A stretch of 61,008 bases of DNA from Streptomyces sp. NRRL F-5727 (GTDB lineage: Bacteria; Actinomycetota; Actinomycetes; Streptomycetales; Streptomycetaceae): assembly GCF_000719555.1 (NCBI RefSeq), contig NZ_JOGX01000039.1:1-61008 (forward strand), in the 5' to 3' direction. Below, piece by piece: positions 41,244-51,189 of the stretch. Position 1 is the stretch's first letter; each line of letters begins with the position of its first letter. Under the pieces are notes generated by a model. The model ran no database searches, was not told the origin of the DNA, and saw nothing but the letters and a program-made list of their open reading frames with translations. Made by a program: the position numbers and the translations under genes.

Positions 41244-41564
41244 TCAGCCCTTGTGCCGCCGGGAGGAGGACAAGAGCAGCCCGACGACCGCGACGGCCAC
41301 CAGGGCCGCCGGGACCACGCGCTCCAGGCGCGGGGCGCCGTCCTCGTGGGTGAAACGTGCCTTCACGTCCGAGACGACGCGGTTCACGGCGACGAACGCC
41401 CGTCCGGCCGTCTCCTCGACGGTCGAGGCGACCCTGGCCTTGGCGTCTCCGATGATCGTCTTCGGGTGCATCCGAATGCCGATCTCGTCGAGCGTGACGG
41501 CGAGCTGGTCGCGCCGGCGGACGATGTCCGCCTCGATCTGCGCAGGGGTCCTGGCGTCCGACAC
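41244..41564 (-). CDS. DUF3618 membrane protein
   Basis: 106 aa from GTG 41564 with GGAGG 7 nt upstream. The N-terminus ARTPAQIEADIVRRRDQLAV is the DUF3618 motif. A helical region follows, then one C-terminal membrane segment (RVVPAALVAVAVVGLLLSS) with a basic tail. DUF3618 proteins are small tail-anchored actinobacterial proteins often near envelope or stress genes; function unknown. Confidence 0.9.
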   Translation of the reverse strand: MSDARTPAQIEADIVRRRDQLAVTLDEIGIRMHPKTIIGDAKARVASTVEETAGRAFVAVNRVVSDVKARFTHEDGAPRLERVVPAALVAVAVVGLLLSSSRRHKG

Positions 41565-41687
41565 CGCGCTGCCTCCGTAGTCGTAATCGGTCGTTGGTGG
41601 ACAGTCTGTCAGTTCCGCCGCCGGGAGGCTGTCCCCGACCCCCATTAGGCTCATCGCGTACGCGCACAACCCCGAGGAGAGCGAGCC

Positions 41688-42155
41688 ATGAGCGAGCGAC
41701 TGCAGCCCGGCGACACCGCCCCCGCCTTCACCCTGCCCGACGCGGACGGCAACGAGGTCTCCCTCGCGGACCACAAGGGCCGCAAGGTCATCGTCTACTT
41801 CTACCCGGCCGCCCTCACCCCCGGCTGCACCAAGCAGGCGTGCGACTTCACCGACAACCTCGACGTGCTGGCCGCGGCCGGCTACGACGTCATCGGCGTC
41901 TCCCCCGACAAGCCGGAGAAGCTCGCGAAGTTCCGCGAGAAGGAGAACCTGAAGGTCACCCTGGTCGGCGACCCCTCCAAGGAGACCCTGGAGGCGTACG
42001 GCGCCTTCGGCGAGAAGAAGCTCTACGGCAAGGTCGTGACGGGCGTCATCCGCTCGACGGTCGTGGTCGACGAGGCCGGCAAGGTGGAACACGCCTTCTA
42101 CAACGTCAAGGCCACCGGCCACGTAGCCAAGATCATCCGCGACCTGGGCATCTGA
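41688..42155 (+). CDS. bcp: Thioredoxin-dependent peroxiredoxin Bcp
   Basis: 155 aa. Motifs: GDTAPAFTLPDADGNEVSL, VIVYFYPAALTPGCTKQACD with peroxidatic Cys and a second Cys five residues on, which is the 2-Cys Bcp/PrxQ pattern, and SPDKPEKLAKFREKENL. It reduces hydrogen peroxide and organic hydroperoxides using thioredoxin in the cytosol. It has a GAGAG-type ribosome site just before ATG 41688 and stands alone, divergent from DUF3618. Confidence 0.95.
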   Translation: MSERLQPGDTAPAFTLPDADGNEVSLADHKGRKVIVYFYPAALTPGCTKQACDFTDNLDVLAAAGYDVIGVSPDKPEKLAKFREKENLKVTLVGDPSKETLEAYGAFGEKKLYGKVVTGVIRSTVVVDEAGKVEHAFYNVKATGHVAKIIRDLGI

Positions 42156-42208
42156 GCGGGACCTTCTGGGCGTGGCGCCAGGCCAGTAGCATGGCCTGGC
42201 GCACGCGA

Positions 42209-42292
42209 GCGGCCGTGGTGGAATTGGCAGTCACGCTGGGTTTAGGTCCCAGTGGGGTAACACCCGTGGGGGTTCGAGTCCCCCCGGCCGCA
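42209..42292 (+). tRNA. tRNA-Leu (anticodon UAG)
   Basis: 84 nt. Acceptor arms GCGGCCG (42209-42215) and CGGCCGC (42285-42291) pair fully, with discriminator A. The anticodon stem is CTGGG/CCCAG with loop TTTAGGT, anticodon TAG at 42243-42245. A long variable arm (TGGGGTAACACCCGT region) and the T arm GGGGGTTCGAGTCCCCC are typical of a class II tRNA-Leu. CCA is not encoded. The gene ends one base before the convergent rdgB stop. Confidence 0.97.
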
Positions 42293-42293
42293 C

Positions 42294-42902
42294 TTACGCG
42301 AGCAGCTCCCGTACCACCGGCACCAGCGCGCGGAACGCCTTGCCTCGGTGGCTGATGGCGTTCTTCTCGGCGGGGGTGAGTTCCGCGCACGTCACGGTGC
42401 GGCCTGCCGGCTGGAGGATCGGGTCGTAGCCGAAGCCGTTGGTGCCGGTCGGCTCGTGGCGGAGGGTGCCTTCCATGCGGCCTTCCACGACGCGCTCGGT
42501 GCCGTCGGGGAGGGCCAGGGCCGCCGCGCAGGCGAAGTGGGCGGCGCGGTGCTCGTCGGCGATGTCGGAGAGCTGGGCGAGGAGCAGGTTCAGGTTGGCC
42601 TTGTCGTCGCCGTGGGTGCCGGACCAGCGGGCGGAGAAGATGCCGGGGGCGCCGTTCAGGACGTCGACGCAGAGGCCGGAGTCGTCGGCCACCGCCGGGA
42701 GGCCCGTCGCCTGGGCCAGCGCGTGGGCCTTGAGCAGGGCGTTCTCGGCGAAGGTGACGCCGGTCTCCTTGACGTCGGGGATCTCCGGGTAGGCGTCCGC
42801 GCCGACGAGGTCGAGGTCGAGGCCCGCGTCGGCGAGGATCGCGTGGAGTTCGGTGATCTTGCCCGCGTTGCGGGTGGCGAGGATCAGGCGCTGTCGGGTC
42901 AT
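42294..42902 (-). CDS. rdgB: Non-canonical purine NTP pyrophosphatase RdgB/HAM1
   Basis: 202 aa. Signature motifs: LILATRNAGKITELHAIL, TFAENALLKAHALA, AVADDSGLCVDVLNGAPGIF, TGTNGFGYDPIL and ISHRGKAFRAL. It hydrolyses dITP/ITP and XTP to monophosphates, keeping deaminated purines out of nucleic acids. It begins 9 bp after the lipoprotein gene ends and lies downstream of rph, the common actinobacterial order. Confidence 0.96.
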   Translation of the reverse strand: MTRQRLILATRNAGKITELHAILADAGLDLDLVGADAYPEIPDVKETGVTFAENALLKAHALAQATGLPAVADDSGLCVDVLNGAPGIFSARWSGTHGDDKANLNLLLAQLSDIADEHRAAHFACAAALALPDGTERVVEGRMEGTLRHEPTGTNGFGYDPILQPAGRTVTCAELTPAEKNAISHRGKAFRALVPVVRELLA

Positions 42903-42910
42903 GCCCCCGA

Positions 42911-43297
42911 TTATCCCGGGGTGCAGACCTTGCCGATCTCGGTGGCGGCGGAGGTGATCGGGGTGATGTCCGGCGTGGCGTCGCCGTTCTTCACCGCGTC
43001 GCGGACCGACTCGACGCCCTTGGTGAGGTCGTCGACCGCCTTCGAGAGGTCGGCGTTGTCCGTGGTGTTCTTGAGGTTGCCGAGCTCCGTGGAGATGGAG
43101 TTCAGGGACTCCTCGATCTGGGTGACGTCGTTGGAGGCGTTGGAGACGGCGTCCTGGAGCTTGCCCACCGAGGTGGCGATCGCGTCGGCGGTCTTCACGC
43201 AGTCCATCGCCTTGTCGAGGGCTCCGCAGCCGGTCAGCACGGTCGTGACGGCTGCCGCGGTGGCGACGGCGAGGGCTATGGTGCGGCGGCGCTTCAC
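42911..43297 (-). CDS. Small lipoprotein
   Basis: 128 aa from GTG 43297 with GGAGG 10 nt upstream. The basic N-terminus MKRRRTIALAVATAAAVTTV leads to lipobox LTGC, so the mature protein starts at Cys and is lipid-anchored outside. The rest is a heptad-like helical protein (LGNLKNTTDNADLSKAVDDL) with two more Cys that could form a disulfide. Function unknown. It sits between rph and rdgB. Confidence 0.88.
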   Translation of the reverse strand: MKRRRTIALAVATAAAVTTVLTGCGALDKAMDCVKTADAIATSVGKLQDAVSNASNDVTQIEESLNSISTELGNLKNTTDNADLSKAVDDLTKGVESVRDAVKNGDATPDITPITSAATEIGKVCTPG

Positions 43298-43396
43298 TGT
43301 TCGGGTCCTCCCCTGGCTGCGTACATATCGACGGGGCGCACGGTACGGCCGCGCGCCCCTTGCCGTAAAGGACGCAGCTCAGGGGTGGGCAGTTCC

Positions 43397-44128
<732 letters not shown>

Positions 44129-44180
44129 GGGACGAGCCTAGCCGTTTCCGTACCCGGTCCAGATCCGGCGGCGGGCACGC

Positions 44181-44216
44181 ACGAGGGCCCGTTCCCCTGC
44201 CGGAACGGGCCCTCGT
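44181..44216 (-). terminator. Terminator between nagF and rph
   Basis: Perfect 15-bp stem ACGAGGGCCCGTTCC with its complement and a 6-nt loop. It lies 18 bp beyond the nagF stop, before rph. Confidence 0.85.
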
Positions 44217-44234
44217 CAGCCGGGTGTCAGCTGC

Positions 44235-44468
44235 TCACATCATGTCTTCGATCTCGGCGGCGATCGGGTCCGCGTCGGTGCCGATGACGACCTGGATGGC
44301 GGTGCCCATCTTCACGACGCCGTGGGCGCCGGCGGCCTTGAGGGCGGCGTCGTCGACGAGGCTGGCGTCGGCGACCTCGGTGCGCAGGCGGGTGATGCAG
44401 CCCTCGACCTCTTCGATGTTGTCGATGCCGCCGAGCCCGGCGACGATCTTCTCAGCCTTGCTGGCCAT
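44235..44468 (-). CDS. nagF: PTS N-acetylglucosamine-type EIIB protein NagF
   Basis: 77 aa from ATG 44468. The EIIB domain has the phospho-accepting Cys in IEEVEGCITRLRTEV and the ending AAGAHGVVKMGTAIQVVIG. It passes phosphate from EIIA (Crr) to the sugar bound by the EIIC permease. The order nagF, nagE1, nagE2 matches the S. coelicolor GlcNAc PTS locus. It is divergent from nagE1, and the DasR-type site between them may control both. Confidence 0.92.
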   Translation of the reverse strand: MASKAEKIVAGLGGIDNIEEVEGCITRLRTEVADASLVDDAALKAAGAHGVVKMGTAIQVVIGTDADPIAAEIEDMM

Positions 44469-44641
44469 GTGTTTCTCCCTGTCCGTTCCGTTCGCGGGAC
44501 ACGCGAATCTCGGCGCACCGACGGTCCGCGATGTCACGGTAACCCACGGTTGGCCCAACTTCGCGAGCGAGTGCCGCCGTTCTGCCGAATGATGACGATC
44601 ACCGGCGGCCTGTCCTCAGCGGGCTCCCGGAGCCTACCGCA

Positions 44642-44657
44642 AGTGGTCTACACCAGT
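44642..44657. promoter_or_regulatory. DasR-type operator (dre) upstream of nagE1
   Basis: AGTGGTCTACACCAGT matches the DasR palindrome consensus ACTGGTCTAGACCACT closely. It lies 48 bp upstream of the nagE1 start, in the shared control region with nagF. Confidence 0.85.
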
Positions 44658-44705
44658 GTGCAACGAGACGCGGCCCGGGGTTGTTCCGGGACAGGGAGGT
44701 CGCCG

Positions 44706-46004
44706 ATGAGTACCGACAGCACAGCAGCCGGCTCCAGGAAGGTCTCGTGGGGAGGCTTCTTCCAGGGGCTGCAGAAGATGGGCCGCAGTCTGCAGCTGCC
44801 CATCGCCGTGCTTCCCGCCGCGGGCATCATCAACCGGCTCGGCCAGCCGGACGTCTTCGGGGCCGAGGGCCTGGGCTGGGACAACGTCGCCAAGGTGATG
44901 GCGGGTGCGGGCGGTGCGCTGCTGGACGGCAACCTCGGTCTGCCGCTGCTGTTCTGCATCGGTGTCGCGATCGGCATGGCGAAGAAGGCGGACGGGTCGA
45001 CCGCGCTCGCCGCGGTGGTCGGCTTCCTCGTCTACTACACGGTGCTGCGCCAGTTCCCGAAGGACTGCCCGCCGGGGACGAGGGACATCGGCGGGGGCTG
45101 CCTGGGCGCCGAGGACGCCTTCGCGGGGTACACGTACCAGAACCCGGGGGTCTTCGGCGGCATCGTGATGGGTCTGCTGACCGCTTATCTGTGGCAGCGG
45201 TACCACCGGACGAAGCTGGTGGACTGGCTGGGCTTCTTCAACGGCCGTCGTCTCGTGCCGATCATCATGACGTTCGTGGGGATCGCGTTCGCGGCGCTCT
45301 GCCTGTGGATCTGGCCGCCGATCGGTGACGCCCTGGAGAACTTCAGCGACTGGCTGGTGGGGCTGGGGGCCTGGGGTTCGGGCATCTTCGGCGTGGCCAA
45401 CCGGGCGCTGCTGGTGATCGGTCTGCACCAGTTCCTGAACGTGCCGATCTGGTTCCAGTTCGGCACGTACGAGAAGCCGGACGGCACGGTGGTGCACGGC
45501 GACATCCCGATGTTCCTGGCGGGCGACCCGGATGCCGGTCAGTTCCTGACGGGCTTCTTCCCGATCATGATGTTCGCGCTGCCGGCGGCGGCTCTGGCGA
45601 TCACCCACTGCGCGAAGCCGCACCGCCGCAAGGAGGTCGGCGGTCTGATGCTGTCGGTGGCGCTGACCTCGTTCGTCACGGGCATCACGGAGCCGCTGGA
45701 GTACTCGTTCCTCTTCATCGCGCCGGTGCTGTTCGCGATCCACGCGGTGCTGACGGGTGTGTCGATGGCGGTGACGTGGGCGTTCGGCGTGAAGGACGGC
45801 TTCAGCTTCTCGGCGGGTCTGATCGACTACGTCATCAACTGGAACCTGGCGACGAAGCCGTGGCTGATCATTCCGATCGGTCTGGCCTTCGCGGCCGTGT
45901 ACTACGTGATCTTCCGGGTCGCGATCACCCGGTTCGACCTCCAGACCCCGGGGCGCGAGCCGGACGAGGTGGGCGACGCGATGGAGCGCGAGAACGTGAA
46001 GTAG
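44706..46004 (+). CDS. nagE1: PTS GlcNAc/glucose-family EIIC permease NagE1
   Basis: 432 aa from ATG 44706 with AGGGAGG upstream. EIIC features: GLQKMGRSLQLPIAVLPAAG, GIAMAKKADGSTALAAVVGF-type segment, FFNGRRLVPIIM, and the conserved substrate/phosphorylation region TSFVTGITEPLEYSFLFIAP. There is no fused EIIB or EIIA, so it needs NagF and Crr. It is 70% or so similar by eye to NagE2 downstream, with an extra loop containing CPPGTRDIGGGC. In S. coelicolor the main GlcNAc transporter is NagE2; the role of this paralogue is less clear. Confidence 0.92.
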   Translation: MSTDSTAAGSRKVSWGGFFQGLQKMGRSLQLPIAVLPAAGIINRLGQPDVFGAEGLGWDNVAKVMAGAGGALLDGNLGLPLLFCIGVAIGMAKKADGSTALAAVVGFLVYYTVLRQFPKDCPPGTRDIGGGCLGAEDAFAGYTYQNPGVFGGIVMGLLTAYLWQRYHRTKLVDWLGFFNGRRLVPIIMTFVGIAFAALCLWIWPPIGDALENFSDWLVGLGAWGSGIFGVANRALLVIGLHQFLNVPIWFQFGTYEKPDGTVVHGDIPMFLAGDPDAGQFLTGFFPIMMFALPAAALAITHCAKPHRRKEVGGLMLSVALTSFVTGITEPLEYSFLFIAPVLFAIHAVLTGVSMAVTWAFGVKDGFSFSAGLIDYVINWNLATKPWLIIPIGLAFAAVYYVIFRVAITRFDLQTPGREPDEVGDAMERENVK

Positions 46005-46048
46005 GGCTGTCCGTCCCGGGGCGTTCGAACCCCTGACGGGAGCCGCGG

Positions 46049-46082
46049 AAGGCCCCCGGACCTCATGGTCCGGGGGCCTTTT
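46049..46082 (+). terminator. Rho-independent terminator after nagE1
   Basis: AAGGCCCCCGGACC, loop TCAT, exact complement, then TT. It ends 70 bp before the DasR site cluster, so nagE2 is transcribed separately. Confidence 0.92.
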
Positions 46083-46152
46083 GTCACGCCTTCATCACTA
46101 TGCCCCCGCGCCGAAAATTCGCAGGTTCCTTATCTAAGTCTCACGTGCTACA

Positions 46153-46199
46153 ACTGGTCTACACCACTCATTGGTGTAGACCACGCGGTCCAGACCACC
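46153..46199. promoter_or_regulatory. Cluster of DasR-type operators upstream of nagE2
   Basis: ACTGGTCTACACCACT at 46153-46168 and ATTGGTGTAGACCACG at 46170-46185 are two good dre matches one base apart. A weaker third element, CGGTCCAGACCACC, follows at 46186-46199. Together they suggest strong DasR repression relieved by glucosamine-6-phosphate. Confidence 0.85.
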
Positions 46200-46271
46200 G
46201 CGTTCCCGAGACGCCGCCGTCACCCCCTTTCCACTGTCCTCTGGCGGCGCCTTGCCTACTGGAGGAAGTTG

Positions 46272-47525
46272 ATGAGTACGGCCACCGCCCAGGCCGCCGC
46301 TCCCGCGAAGAAGCGCGGATCCGGCCTGTTCCAGGGCCTGCAGAAGGTCGGTCGCAGCCTGCAGCTGCCGATCGCCGTGCTGCCGGCCGCGGGTATTCTG
46401 CTCCGTCTCGGCCAGCCCGACGTCTTCGGTAAGGACGGGCTCGGCTGGGACAAGGTCGCCTCGGTCTTCGCCACCGCCGGCGGCGCGGTCTTCGACAACC
46501 TGCCGCTGCTCTTCTGCATCGGCGTCGCCATCGGCTTCGCCAAGAAGGCCGACGGCTCCACCGCGCTGGCCGCCCTGGTCGGCTTCCTGGTCTACAGCAA
46601 CGTGCTGAAGGCGTTCCCGGTCGCCGAGGCCGTCATCCAGGACGGCGCCGACGTCGCCGCGAAGTACAACAACCCCGGCGTCCTCGGCGGCATCCTCATG
46701 GGTCTGCTCTCCGCGGTCCTGTGGCAGAGGTTCCACCGCACCAAGCTGGTCGACTGGCTCGGCTTCTTCAACGGCCGCCGCCTCGTCCCGATCATCATGG
46801 CCTTCGTCGGCACCGCCGTCGGTGTCGTCTTCGGCCTGGTCTGGGAGCCCATCGGCAACGGCATCTCCGACTTCGGCGAGTGGATGACCGGCCTCGGCGC
46901 CGGTGGCGCCGGCCTCTTCGGCCTCATCAACCGCGCGCTGATCCCGGTCGGCATGCACCAGTTCGTGAACACCGTCTCCTGGTTCCAGATCGGTGACTTC
47001 ACCAACGCCGCCGGCGAGGTCGTCCACGGTGACCTCAACCGCTTCTTCGCCGGTGACCCGAGCGCCGGAATCTTCATGTCGGGCTTCTTCCCGATCATGA
47101 TGTTCGGTCTCCCGGCCGCCGCGCTCGCCATCGCGCACGCCGCCCGCCCGGAGCGCCGCAAGGCCGTCCTCGGCATGATGCTCTCGCTCGCGCTGACCTC
47201 CTTCGTCACCGGTATCACCGAGCCGATCGAGTTCACCTTCATGTTCATCGCGCCGGTCCTGTACGCGATCCACGCGGTCCTGACCGCCGTCTCGATGGCC
47301 GTCACCTGGGCGTTCGGTGTCCACGCGGGCTTCACCTTCTCCGCCGGCGGCATCGACTACCTGCTGAACTGGAACCTCGCGACCAAGCCGTGGCTGATCA
47401 TCCCGATCGGTCTCGTCTTCGCGGCGATCTACTACGTGGTCTTCCGCTTCGCGATCACCAAGTTCAACCTCCCCACCCCGGGCCGCGAGCCCGAGGAGGA
47501 GGTCGAGGACCTCACCAAGGCGTGA
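46272..47525 (+). CDS. nagE2: PTS N-acetylglucosamine EIIC permease NagE2
   Basis: 417 aa from ATG 46272 with GGAGGA upstream. It has the same EIIC layout as NagE1: GLQKVGRSLQLPIAVLPAAG, FAKKADGSTALAALVGFLVY, DWLGFFNGRRLVPIIM, TSFVTGITEPIEFTFMFIAP. It imports and phosphorylates GlcNAc with NagF, Crr, HPr and EI. Its own promoter carries a dre cluster and a terminator follows, so it is a single-gene unit. Confidence 0.94.
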   Translation: MSTATAQAAAPAKKRGSGLFQGLQKVGRSLQLPIAVLPAAGILLRLGQPDVFGKDGLGWDKVASVFATAGGAVFDNLPLLFCIGVAIGFAKKADGSTALAALVGFLVYSNVLKAFPVAEAVIQDGADVAAKYNNPGVLGGILMGLLSAVLWQRFHRTKLVDWLGFFNGRRLVPIIMAFVGTAVGVVFGLVWEPIGNGISDFGEWMTGLGAGGAGLFGLINRALIPVGMHQFVNTVSWFQIGDFTNAAGEVVHGDLNRFFAGDPSAGIFMSGFFPIMMFGLPAAALAIAHAARPERRKAVLGMMLSLALTSFVTGITEPIEFTFMFIAPVLYAIHAVLTAVSMAVTWAFGVHAGFTFSAGGIDYLLNWNLATKPWLIIPIGLVFAAIYYVVFRFAITKFNLPTPGREPEEEVEDLTKA

Positions 47526-47541
47526 GCCTCACCCCGCACGC

Positions 47542-47580
47542 GGAAGGGCCCCGGAACCTGTCTGGTTCCGGGGCCCTTCC
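47542..47580. terminator. Bidirectional terminator between nagE2 and the MBL-fold gene
   Basis: GGAAGGGCCCCGGAACC, loop TGTCT, exact complement: a perfect 17-bp stem between two convergent genes (stops at 47525 and 47597). Confidence 0.9.
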
Positions 47581-47596
47581 CGTGTGACCGGTGCGG

Positions 47597-48349
47597 TCAG
47601 ACCTCGTAGACCGCGCCCGCCTTCGCCAGTTCCGCCGGGCCGTCGTACACCGCGCGGGCGTCCGCGAGGTTGCGCTCGCCGTCCGTCCACGGCGGGATGT
47701 GGGTGAGGACGAGCCGGCCCACCCCGCCGCGGGCCGCGTGCGCCCCGGCCTCCCGCCCGTTGAGGTGCAGCTCGGGGATGTCCTCCTTGCCGTGGGTGAA
47801 GGACGCCTCGCAGAGGAAGAGGTCGACGCCCCGGGCGAGCTCGTCCAGCTCGTCGCAGACGCCGGTGTCGCCGGAGTACGCGAGGGACCGGCCGCCGTGC
47901 TCGATCCGGATGCCGTACGCCTCCACCGGGTGGCACACCTTCTCGGTACGGATCGTGAACGGGCCCAGCTCGAAGGTGCCCGACCCGAGCGTCCGGAAGT
48001 CGAAGACCTCGCTCATCGAGGACGGCGACGGGGTGTCCGCGTACGCCGTGGTGAGCCGCTGCTCGGCGCCCTCGGGGGCGTACACGGGGATCGCGTCGCA
48101 GCGGCCGCCCTCGTGCCGGTAGTAGCGGGCGACGAAGTAGCCGCACATGTCGATGCAGTGGTCCGCGTGGAGGTGGCTGAGGAAGATCGCGTCCAGGTCG
48201 TACAGGCCGATGTGGCGCTGCAGCTCGCCGAGGGCGCCGTTGCCCATGTCGAGGAGCAGCCGGAAGCCGTCGGCCTCGACGAGGTAGCTCGAACAGGCCG
48301 ATTCCGCGGACGGGAACGACCCGGAGCAGCCGACGACGGTGAGCTTCAT
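47597..48349 (-). CDS. MBL-fold metallo-hydrolase (RNase Z-like group)
   Basis: 250 aa. The metallo-beta-lactamase motif is FLSHLHADHCIDMCGY; a later His and Asp are in YSGDTGVCDELDEL, and the final His in VLTHIPPWTD. The N-terminus MKLTVVGCSGSFPSAESACS is typical of a conserved actinobacterial group distantly related to RNase Z. The substrate is unknown. It is a stand-alone gene ended by the shared terminator. Confidence 0.9.
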   Translation of the reverse strand: MKLTVVGCSGSFPSAESACSSYLVEADGFRLLLDMGNGALGELQRHIGLYDLDAIFLSHLHADHCIDMCGYFVARYYRHEGGRCDAIPVYAPEGAEQRLTTAYADTPSPSSMSEVFDFRTLGSGTFELGPFTIRTEKVCHPVEAYGIRIEHGGRSLAYSGDTGVCDELDELARGVDLFLCEASFTHGKEDIPELHLNGREAGAHAARGGVGRLVLTHIPPWTDGERNLADARAVYDGPAELAKAGAVYEV

Positions 48350-48555
48350 AGGAGCGTGAACCTCCGTGGACGGGTGCGGTCAGGCACGCAAAGGGGAGGG
48401 GGAGGCCGTGCGGTCAGACGAGCGTAAGGCGCACGGGGGCCGGTCGCTCCTTCGTGACGGCCCGTTGTGGGCGAACTCACGGGCTCTGTCACCGGTTCGG
48501 ATGGACGGCGGGGCGCGGCGGCGCGGTGTGCCGGGCGCCGGTAACGTCATGGGGT

Positions 48556-49032
48556 ATGGACACGTCGTGGTGGCCCGCGCTGGTCGCGGTCGTGGTGATC
48601 GCGCTGGTGGTGGCGGTCGCGGGTGGGCGGACGCGGTCGTCCGTACGGGCCCGGCCGTCGGGTCGGCCGTCGGGAGGGACCCGTCCGCCGGGGCGGCCTC
48701 CGGTCCGGGGATCGGGTGCGCGGGAGCCGCGGGCGCGCGAGATCTGGTGGGCCGAGGTGCCGTTCGAGGACGGGCCCGGCGCGAAGGACCGGCCGTGCCT
48801 GGTGTTGTCCGTACGGGGGGACAGCGCGCTCGTCGCGAAGATCACCAGCAGGTACCACGACGAGCGGCCCGGGGTGATCGCGCTGCCGCCGGGGGCCGTG
48901 GGGGACGCGCGGGGGCGGCCGAGCTTTCTGGAGACGGACGAGTTGCGGGACGTGCCGCTGCGGGGGTTTCGGCGGCGGGCGGGTGAGGCGGACCCGGTCG
49001 TGTGGGACCAGGTCCGCCATCTCGCGCGCTAG
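48556..49032 (+). CDS. Membrane-anchored PemK/MazF-like protein
   Basis: 158 aa from ATG 48556. One N-terminal membrane helix (WWPALVAVVVIALVVAVAGG) and an Arg/Pro/Gly-rich linker lead to a PemK/MazF-type domain: REIWWAEVPFEDGPGAKDRP, CLVLSVRGDSALVAKITSR and FLETDELRDVPL. MazF proteins cut RNA, but here no antitoxin gene is adjacent and the domain is tethered to the membrane, facing the cytosol. It may be a non-toxic descendant. It lies between the MBL-fold gene and cysM. Confidence 0.8.
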   Translation: MDTSWWPALVAVVVIALVVAVAGGRTRSSVRARPSGRPSGGTRPPGRPPVRGSGAREPRAREIWWAEVPFEDGPGAKDRPCLVLSVRGDSALVAKITSRYHDERPGVIALPPGAVGDARGRPSFLETDELRDVPLRGFRRRAGEADPVVWDQVRHLAR

Positions 49033-49129
49033 CGGGGCGGGCCGTCCGCGGGTGCGGGTTCCGGCGCGTGGGCCCCGAGGGCTTCGTCCAGGGGGACCCC
49101 CGAGCGGAACGCATGTCCCGCACCGGGGT

Positions 49130-50363
<1,234 letters not shown>

Positions 50364-50463
50364 GGCGTGGGCTCCTGTCGGAAGACTCGGAAGTGACGTG
50401 GTGGGCGTGCTGCTGGGGCCCCCGCGCGGAGGGGGGTCGTACGTACGTGCGCTCGGCCGGCGC

Positions 50464-50580
50464 TCAGAGCGCGGCGCGGGAGGAACAGATCGCGCTGGCG
50501 AGGCGGCAGAGGTCGACGTGCAGGCGTGCCACGAGCAGCACAGTGCCCGGAGTCTCTTCGCTCACGTCGTGGGAAACCAT
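50464..50580 (-). CDS. 38-aa Cys-containing leader peptide of the cysO-cysM genes
   Basis: ATG 50580; the product begins MVSHDVSEETPGTVLLVARL and contains HVDLCRLASAIC with two Cys, the type annotated in Streptomyces as putative leader peptide upstream of sulfur genes. A TACGAT -10-like box ends 7 nt before the ATG, suggesting a leaderless transcript. A G/C-rich hairpin (CCCCCC/GGGGG arms) follows between the stop and cysO. Ribosome stalling at the Cys codons when cysteine is scarce could control cysO-cysM. Confidence 0.7.
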   Translation of the reverse strand: MVSHDVSEETPGTVLLVARLHVDLCRLASAICSSRAAL

Positions 50581-50687
50581 GCGGTCATCGTATCGATTCC
50601 CGTACCGGGTCCCGGAGTGTGATCTCAGATACTGGATGATTTCCGACCACCTGCCGGACAGCGCCCGCGCGTGCCCCGGCCGTCTCC

Positions 50688-51113
50688 CTAGACGTACTCC
50701 TCCACGACCTTGACGTCCTCCTCCTCGACGACCCCGTCGACGATCGTGTACGAGCGGAACTGGAAGGGGCCGGCGGCGTCGGTGTCGGCCGTGGAGACCA
50801 GGACGTAGTGGGCGCCGGGCTCGTTGGCGTAGGTGATGTCGGTGCGGGACGGGTACGCCTCGGTGGCCGTGTGCGAGTGGTAGATGATCACGGGCTCCTC
50901 GTCCCGGTCGTCCATCTCGCGGTAGAGCTTGAGGAGGTCGGCGGAGTCGAACTCGTAGAAGGTGGGCGAGCGGGCCGCGTTGAGCATCGGGATGAACCGC
51001 TCGGGGCGGCCCGAACCGACGGGTCCGGCGACGACGCCGCATGCCTCGTCGGGGTGGTCCGCGCGGGCGTGTTCCACGATCCGGTCGTACAGGGCCCGGG
51101 TGATGGTCAGCAT
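50688..51113 (-). CDS. mec: JAMM (Mov34/MPN) metalloprotease, Mec-type
   Basis: 141 aa. The JAMM zinc motif is complete: Glu in DHPDEACGVVAG, then HSHTATEAYPSRTD (HxH-x10-D). Mycobacterial Mec releases cysteine from the CysO-cysteine adduct made by CysM. Related QbsD-type proteases trim residues after Gly-Gly of a sulfur carrier. Both jobs are plausible here because CysO carries a Met-Val tail. It stands upstream of the leader peptide, in the same direction. Confidence 0.92.
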   Translation of the reverse strand: MLTITRALYDRIVEHARADHPDEACGVVAGPVGSGRPERFIPMLNAARSPTFYEFDSADLLKLYREMDDRDEEPVIIYHSHTATEAYPSRTDITYANEPGAHYVLVSTADTDAAGPFQFRSYTIVDGVVEEEDVKVVEEYV

Positions 51114-51131
51114 GACGACAGGATAAGCAGA

Positions 51132-51170
51132 CGGGCCGCTCCGTACCGAGGAATGGTACGGAGCGGCCCG
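51132..51170. terminator. Terminator between the permease and mec genes
   Basis: Perfect 16-bp stem CGGGCCGCTCCGTACC with its complement and loop GAGGAAT. It lies 20 bp beyond the permease stop (minus strand). Confidence 0.88.
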
Positions 51171-51189
51171 GATGCCGAGACGGTGCAGG

